A DNA stretch of 50,191 nucleotides from Caulobacteraceae bacterium (GTDB lineage: Bacteria > Pseudomonadota > Alphaproteobacteria > Caulobacterales > Caulobacteraceae): positions 1-50,191 of the forward strand of contig PLSW01000181.1 of the NCBI GenBank assembly GCA_003165275.1, given 5' to 3'. Shown here in pieces: positions 45,230 to 50,191 of this stretch; position 1 is the first letter of the stretch, and each line of letters opens with the position of its first letter. A program made the position numbers and the translations under genes. The notes under the pieces are model-generated. The model did not search any database. It saw nothing but the letters and a program-made list of their open reading frames with translations, and was not told where the DNA came from.

Positions 45230-46828
45230 ATGGGCGCAAACACCATATCCGTCGCCTCCACGCCCGCCGCTGGCGCGGCCGCAGCGTCCCCCAGGGCGCG
45301 CATCTTGGACTTCGCCCAGGCGAGGCCGACAACGGCCTTCGCCGTCTTCACCGTCGCCCACACCCTCGCCTGGACCTTGGTGTTGACGGTGGCCGCCAAG
45401 AGCCTGCCCCTCGACATGATCGAGGGCGTCGCCTACGGCCGCGACTGGCAGATCGGCTACTGGAAGCACCCGCCGCTCCCCTGGCTGCTGCTGGACGGTG
45501 TCCATCGCCTCTTCGGCGGCCAGATCTGGGCCTTCTACCTGCTCTGCCAGCTACAAGTCGCCGCCGCCTTCTGGGCGATCTGGCGGCTCGGGCGGGAAAT
45601 CCTGTCCCCCGCCGCCGCACTGGCGGCGGTTGTCCTGCTCGACGCGGATATCGTCTTCAATCTCAAATCGGCGCCATTCAACCACAACACCGCTCAACTG
45701 GCGCTGTTCTCGCTGGCCGGCCTGTCGCTCTTCCTGGCGTTCAAGCGGGGGCTGCTGCGCGATTGGCTCTGCGTCGGCCTCTGGTTCGCCCTGGCCTTCT
45801 ACGCCAAGTACGAGGCCGTGGTCCTGGCGGCGCCGGCGGTGCTGTTTGCCGTCGCGGACCCGGTCGCGCGGCGTTGCTGGCGAACGCCGGGCCCCTACAT
45901 CGCGTCCGCGGTCTTTCTTCTGTTGCTGGCGCCGGAGCTGGCCTGGCTGACGCTGTCAGTGAAATTCGCTCCGCTGATCTACGCCGGCGACAAGGCGCCA
46001 ACGGCCGCCACCCTGTCCGGACTATTGGCGACCAGCGCCAATTTCGTGCTCACCGCCGCGCTCTACATCCTGCCGGTCTTGGGGCTGTTTCTGACCCTCG
46101 CCCTGCGCTCATGGGCGACGCCGCCGGCGCCGACAGACCCATCCGACGCCTTCGCCCGGCGCTACCTCGCCGCCCTGGCCTTCGGTCCGCTCGCGGTCTC
46201 CGTGGCGGCTGGGTTGCTGACCCACCGCGAAATGGGCGGCGCCTGGGTCATGCAGTTCTGGTGCTTCATCTCGCTGTTTCTGATGGCGATGTGGCGCCCG
46301 ACCGTCGACCGGCCTGCCGTCCGCCGCCTCGCCGTTGGCTGGGCCGGGCTGACCGTGCTGTTCGTGGTCATCAAGCTGGTCGGAGAGGTCTTCCTGATCG
46401 CGCCGGGCAAGCTGATCGAGACCCAATTCTCCGGCGAGGAATTTTCCGCCGCCGTCACCCGCGCCTGGCGCCGCGAAGAACCCGGCCGGCCGCTGCCCTA
46501 TCTGATCGGCGAGTTCTGGACCGCGGGTAATGTGATGCTGTTTTCGCCCGAACATCCGCGGTTGCTGGAATCCGGCGATCCTGTTCACAGCCCGCGCATT
46601 GACCTGACCGATGTCAGACGGCGGGGCGCGGTCATCCTCTTCGCTCCCGTCGTCCGCCTGAACGCCGCGCCTATTGCGAAGACCGGCGCGCCTTGGCTGG
46701 CGGCCTATCCTACGGCCGAGGCGCGCAAGCCGTTCATCATCCGGCGAAGGACGGTTCGGGGCGACGTTGAATGGGCGGTCGGATGGGCGATCCTGAAGCC
46801 GCAGGACCCGCCACTTGTCGTAAGATAG
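45230..46828 (+). CDS. ArnT-like (GT39/GT83) membrane glycosyltransferase
   Basis: YWKHPPLPWLLLDGVHRLFGG; multi-TM. Confidence 0.87.
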   Translation: MGANTISVASTPAAGAAAASPRARILDFAQARPTTAFAVFTVAHTLAWTLVLTVAAKSLPLDMIEGVAYGRDWQIGYWKHPPLPWLLLDGVHRLFGGQIWAFYLLCQLQVAAAFWAIWRLGREILSPAAALAAVVLLDADIVFNLKSAPFNHNTAQLALFSLAGLSLFLAFKRGLLRDWLCVGLWFALAFYAKYEAVVLAAPAVLFAVADPVARRCWRTPGPYIASAVFLLLLAPELAWLTLSVKFAPLIYAGDKAPTAATLSGLLATSANFVLTAALYILPVLGLFLTLALRSWATPPAPTDPSDAFARRYLAALAFGPLAVSVAAGLLTHREMGGAWVMQFWCFISLFLMAMWRPTVDRPAVRRLAVGWAGLTVLFVVIKLVGEVFLIAPGKLIETQFSGEEFSAAVTRAWRREEPGRPLPYLIGEFWTAGNVMLFSPEHPRLLESGDPVHSPRIDLTDVRRRGAVILFAPVVRLNAAPIAKTGAPWLAAYPTAEARKPFIIRRRTVRGDVEWAVGWAILKPQDPPLVVR

Positions 46829-46835
46829 CCGCCGC

Positions 46836-47702
46836 TCAGCCTGGAGGGCTGGTCGTCCGCGTCTGACAGTGCGCCGTCGACGCCTGTTGCCGGACCGCCG
46901 GCCAACGGTCCAGCCGGCAACCCAGATCGTTGAGGATCCGTGGAATGACGCCCTGCGCGAGGAGCCCGGCCTCGCGCCGACGATGCGATCCGATTGAGTC
47001 GCCCGACCGAGAGGCGCTGTCGTCGCCGGGATGGACCATCAGCACCCCGCCACGGCGCATTGCGGCGAGGTCGGTTCGCCAGAGGGCTTCCAGGTTTTCG
47101 TCCTGTCGAAATCCCCTCAGGCCGCCGAAACCGGTGTTGAAGGTCAGGCCCTGGCGCTCGCCACGTTGCCGAAACTGATCGCTCAGTTGGTCCAGCGCCA
47201 GACGCTTCGTACCTGGCCGGGCTGAACTGGTGCGGCATTGGCGCACCCAGCCGGCGAACTGAATGCGGGCCAGGAACGCAACCAGCGCCGCCTGCACGCC
47301 CGGCGCCAGGTGCGCGTGATGGTGCCCGTCGACGAAATCTGGCTCACGGCCAAAGGCCGTCACGAACGCGTCCCACTGGCCGGCGATGGAATCGGCGATC
47401 AGGCCTTGGTTTGACCGGCGCGGCGGCGCGAGAAGCGCGGCCAAGCCGGCGGGTTGCGAGCCGGTCCGTGGTCCTTCGCCGGCCTGAGCCAGCCGCTCGG
47501 TGAAATTGAGATGCAGGCCGACGGCCAGTCGCGGGTCGGCGTCCGCGGCATGGCGCAACGCGGGCGCCATGGCCGGCCAGGCCTGGCCGCCGACCATGCA
47601 GCTGGTCGCGTTGATCGCCCGGCGCTGGAGCAGCCAGAGGATCGCCAGGCTTGTCCCGCTGGAATGGCCGAAATCGTCCGCGCAGACGACGATGGGGATC
47701 AC
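46836..47702 (-). CDS. YdjC/ChbG-like carbohydrate deacetylase (GTG start)
   Basis: VVCADDFGHSSGTSLAI, LAVGLHLNFTE, FVDGHHHAHLAP; GTG overlaps the upstream TAG. Confidence 0.88.
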   Translation of the reverse strand: MIPIVVCADDFGHSSGTSLAILWLLQRRAINATSCMVGGQAWPAMAPALRHAADADPRLAVGLHLNFTERLAQAGEGPRTGSQPAGLAALLAPPRRSNQGLIADSIAGQWDAFVTAFGREPDFVDGHHHAHLAPGVQAALVAFLARIQFAGWVRQCRTSSARPGTKRLALDQLSDQFRQRGERQGLTFNTGFGGLRGFRQDENLEALWRTDLAAMRRGGVLMVHPGDDSASRSGDSIGSHRRREAGLLAQGVIPRILNDLGCRLDRWPAVRQQASTAHCQTRTTSPPG

Positions 47703-48757
47703 TACCGATCGAGCCGGTAGACCAGCCCGCCGATCTCCGTCCGGCGTGAGGTTAATTCGGCGCCGGCCAGGACGCAGTCCGACTCCAGCACATAGATCGG
47801 CCGGCCCTTCGCCTCCGCCAGAACCTTGCCCAGATATTCCCCGATGACGCCCAGGAAGATCAGCTGGGCGGCGCCGATCATCGAAATGGTGCAGACGATG
47901 GTCGGATATCCGGGCGGCCCGACCCCTACGACCACGGTCTCGACGACGGTCCACAGTCCATAGGCTCCGGCCAGCACACCCAGAGACACGCCCGCCCAGA
48001 CGGCCAGTCGCAGGGGCGCTACGGAGGAGGCGGTAATTCCCTCTACCCCCAGGGCGACCAACTTGAGCGGCGAGAACTTGCTGGCGCCGAAGAGCCTGTC
48101 TGGCGCCGTGTAGGCGACCGCCTTGGTGCTGAATCCCACCCAATCATAGAGGCCGCGCATCAGGCGTTGCCGCTCGCCCAGGTCGCGCAGAGCCTCGTAG
48201 GCTTTGCGCGACATCAGCCGGAAATCGCCAATATCAGGGTGGACCGGCGCGGGCGCTGATGATCGCGTGAGTTCGCGATAAAGCGATCGGGCGCGCCGTT
48301 TCCACCACGGTTCGGGCCGCGCGCGATCCTGGTATGCGCAGACCACGTCGTAGCCTTCAGCGATCCAGCCGGTCAGGAAGGCGTCGATGACCGACGGCGG
48401 GTGCTGCAGATCGGCGTCCATGAACACGACGGCGTCGCTTTCCACGACGGCTAGCCCGGCGGTGAGCGCCGCGTCCTTGCCGAAGTTGCGGCTAAGGCGC
48501 AGCAGGCGTGCGCCGAAGTCTCGGGGCCGCGCCGCCAAGTAGGCGCGCAGGCGCTGCAGCCCGCCGTCCGTCCCACCGTCATCGACGAAGATCAGCTCAA
48601 ACGCGATGCTCCAGCGATAGGCCGCCGCTGCAATGTAACCATCAAGGGCGTCGACGAGATTGGGAAGGTTCGCGGCCTCGTTAAAGAACGGGATGATAAT
48701 GGACACGGTCCGGCGCGTGGGGACACGCTGGGCTCCCGCCGCCTCAAAGCTTCGCAT
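47702..48757 (-). CDS. GT2 family glycosyltransferase (GtrB/DPM1-like)
   Basis: VSIIIPFFNEAANLPNLVDAL, LIFVDDGGTDGG, VVFMDADLQHPP; two C-terminal TMs. Confidence 0.92.
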   Translation of the reverse strand: MRSFEAAGAQRVPTRRTVSIIIPFFNEAANLPNLVDALDGYIAAAAYRWSIAFELIFVDDGGTDGGLQRLRAYLAARPRDFGARLLRLSRNFGKDAALTAGLAVVESDAVVFMDADLQHPPSVIDAFLTGWIAEGYDVVCAYQDRARPEPWWKRRARSLYRELTRSSAPAPVHPDIGDFRLMSRKAYEALRDLGERQRLMRGLYDWVGFSTKAVAYTAPDRLFGASKFSPLKLVALGVEGITASSVAPLRLAVWAGVSLGVLAGAYGLWTVVETVVVGVGPPGYPTIVCTISMIGAAQLIFLGVIGEYLGKVLAEAKGRPIYVLESDCVLAGAELTSRRTEIGGLVYRLDR

Positions 48758-48970
48758 TCTGGGCCACCTCGCCAGATAAGTTGTCCTTTGCTCCCCAATC
48801 CAAGGACGACAGGACCTGCCGGTCCCCTCAAGGCCCGGCCACAAATCCAGCTATGATGGCGGGGCTATGCCATTCCCGCTGTCGTTGGCAGGCGCCGTTC
48901 CCACGGGGCCCGGTGGCCGATCCTCCTGCGGCGAGGCTGCGAGGCGCCTCGCCAACGACCATACCCGCTG

Positions 48971-49186
48971 ATGTCGGCCTCATCGAGATCGATACACGCG
49001 GAAATTTCGGCGATTGAGGGGCCGGGGCGAGCGGCGATTCCCTTGGCCTCGGCGCAGAGGTTCCTGACGACCCAGGCTTCGATCTACAATACGTTCTACA
49101 CGGCGCGCCATTTGATCAGCCGGCGAACGTTGACGAGCTTCCGCGCCGCCGCCCATCAGGTGTGGTTGCAGGAGATCTGCGCCTAG
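48971..49186 (+). mobile_element. IS6-family transposase C-terminal remnant
   Basis: LASAQRFLTTQASIYNTFYTARHLISRRTLTSFRAAAHQVW resembles IS6-type C-termini; no catalytic domain upstream. Confidence 0.75.
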
Positions 49187-49267
49187 ATTTCAGAAGGGCA
49201 GGCGTCTTTCCGCACTGGGTGGGTTAACCTGACATCCCCACTTGATAGCCCTCCCCTCAGCAGGGTC

Positions 49268-49345
49268 GCCCACGATGCCACAATCGCGTGGAAATCGTGC
49301 CCATGATCCCATGGAATCCGCGCCCACGATGCCGAGGAATACGCA
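49268..49345. repeat. Three imperfect direct repeats GCCCA[C/T]GAT[G/C]CC...GGAA
   Basis: Copies at 49268-49279, 49299-49310 and 49322-49333, each followed by a (T/A)GGAA-type motif. Confidence 0.6.
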
Positions 49346-49562
49346 GGCCCGCGTCAACGGCGACCTTCGGGCCGTCGCACTTCGTGCGTCGAAAAGTCGG
49401 TCACGCTCGGCAAACGCCGCCAAGCGTGTTTCGTTGGTTGTATGAAAGTATTTCAAGCTATCCGCAACTTTATCACCCGGTGCGACTTTCGTCTACTAAC
49501 GGTTCGATACCGCAATGGAGGGCGTTGGCGGCCGCAATGCCCATTCTCAGGGCGAGGGGGTT

Positions 49563-49937
49563 TTGATCGCCACGATACTGGTCGTCGAAGACGATGTGTA
49601 CATCCGCGACATTTCGGTGCGGATGCTCGATGACCTGGGCCACAGGACACTCCCTGCCTGCAACATGGATGAGGCGTTTTCGGTCCTCGGGTTTCCTGAA
49701 CCCATCGACGCGCTCTTTACCAATATCCGGCTCAATTCGGCGGCCCTGGGCGGGTTTGAACTTGCACAGCAAGGCATCAAACTTCGGCCGCAATTGCGAG
49801 TGCTCTACACGACAGGCAGCTCTATTACCGACAAAATGACGGCCCTATTTGTTAGGAGCGCTCACTTCCTTGAGAAGCCATATACGCAACATCAGCTCCA
49901 AAATTCCGTTGAAGAGATGCTCGCGGCGTCATTTTGA
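49563..49937 (+). CDS. Stand-alone response-regulator receiver domain with Asn at the expected phospho-acceptor Asp
   Basis: ATILVVEDDVYIRDISVRMLDDLGH...DALFTNIRL...VLYTTGSS...FLEKPYTQHQL. Confidence 0.85.
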   Translation: MIATILVVEDDVYIRDISVRMLDDLGHRTLPACNMDEAFSVLGFPEPIDALFTNIRLNSAALGGFELAQQGIKLRPQLRVLYTTGSSITDKMTALFVRSAHFLEKPYTQHQLQNSVEEMLAASF

Positions 49938-50191
49938 AGTCAGGCAACTTGGATCCCCAAAGCGGGGCGAGTACAAGTAATTGGGGGAAAGACCATCAAT
50001 ATTGGAAGCCGTAAGAGGAGGGCGCGGATCAGCGTCTCCGAGGCCGCCGACAACACCGCGCGCGATCAGGCGGAAGAGGCGCTGCTCAAGGCCGGGGCCC
50101 TGCAGAGCGCGATCTTCAACAGCGCCAACTTCTCCTCCATCGCCACCGACGCCAAGGGCGTGATCCAAATCTTCAACGTCGGCGCCGAACG
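49938..50191 (+). pseudogene. 5'-truncated PAS-domain sensor kinase fragment, continues past window end
   Basis: EAADNTARDQAEEALLKAGALQSAIFNSANFSSIATDAKGVIQIFNVGAE; no ATG/GTG/TTG between the 49935 TGA and the PAS. Confidence 0.6.

Noticed and set aside
1-50191. CRISPR arrays, tRNA/rRNA genes, prophage or known antiphage defence modules
   Set aside because: I saw no regular spacer-repeat structure, no recognisable tRNA or rRNA sequence, and no phage structural or defence gene family.

Overview
GC-rich ~50 kb chromosomal window, probably from an alphaproteobacterium of the Caulobacter/Phenylobacterium type. That assignment is inferred from the Xanth/Caul-type TonB receptors, a halogenase-bearing sugar locus and REP-like repeats; it was not tested. 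Left to right: (1) a REP-like inverted repeat; (2) a stress block with cbpA-cbpM, a P3A H+-ATPase, and a nitroreductase coupled to a PRTase + alpha/beta-hydrolase + erythromycin-esterase triple fusion, with an FNR/FixK-like palindrome upstream; (3) a glycan-utilisation locus (glk, GH3, TonB receptor, flavin-dependent 'tryptophan' halogenase, two MFS transporters, LamG-like/GH2, LacI regulator); (4) LysR / mmsA-mmsB with a tandem operator; (5) an esterase, a membrane protein and an AraC regulator; (6) a minus-strand TlpA / DUF4266 CGC-tailed lipoprotein / DUF3570 barrel / ApbE / Rap1a operon next to a ribA-like remnant; (7) an ECF sigma / FecR / STN-TonB receptor surface-signalling system; (8) a plus-strand operon of thermostable-hemolysin-like protein + ANL ligase + heme-oxygenase-like diiron oxidase + SDR + TPR-like protein + methyltransferase + GT39, facing a GT2-YdjC pair; (9) a decayed right end with an IS6-type transposase remnant, a receiver whose expected phospho-acceptor Asp reads Asn, and a PAS kinase fragment with no usual start codon. 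Best candidates for under-described systems are (8) and (6). All calls come from reading the sequence and family knowledge; no database search was run.
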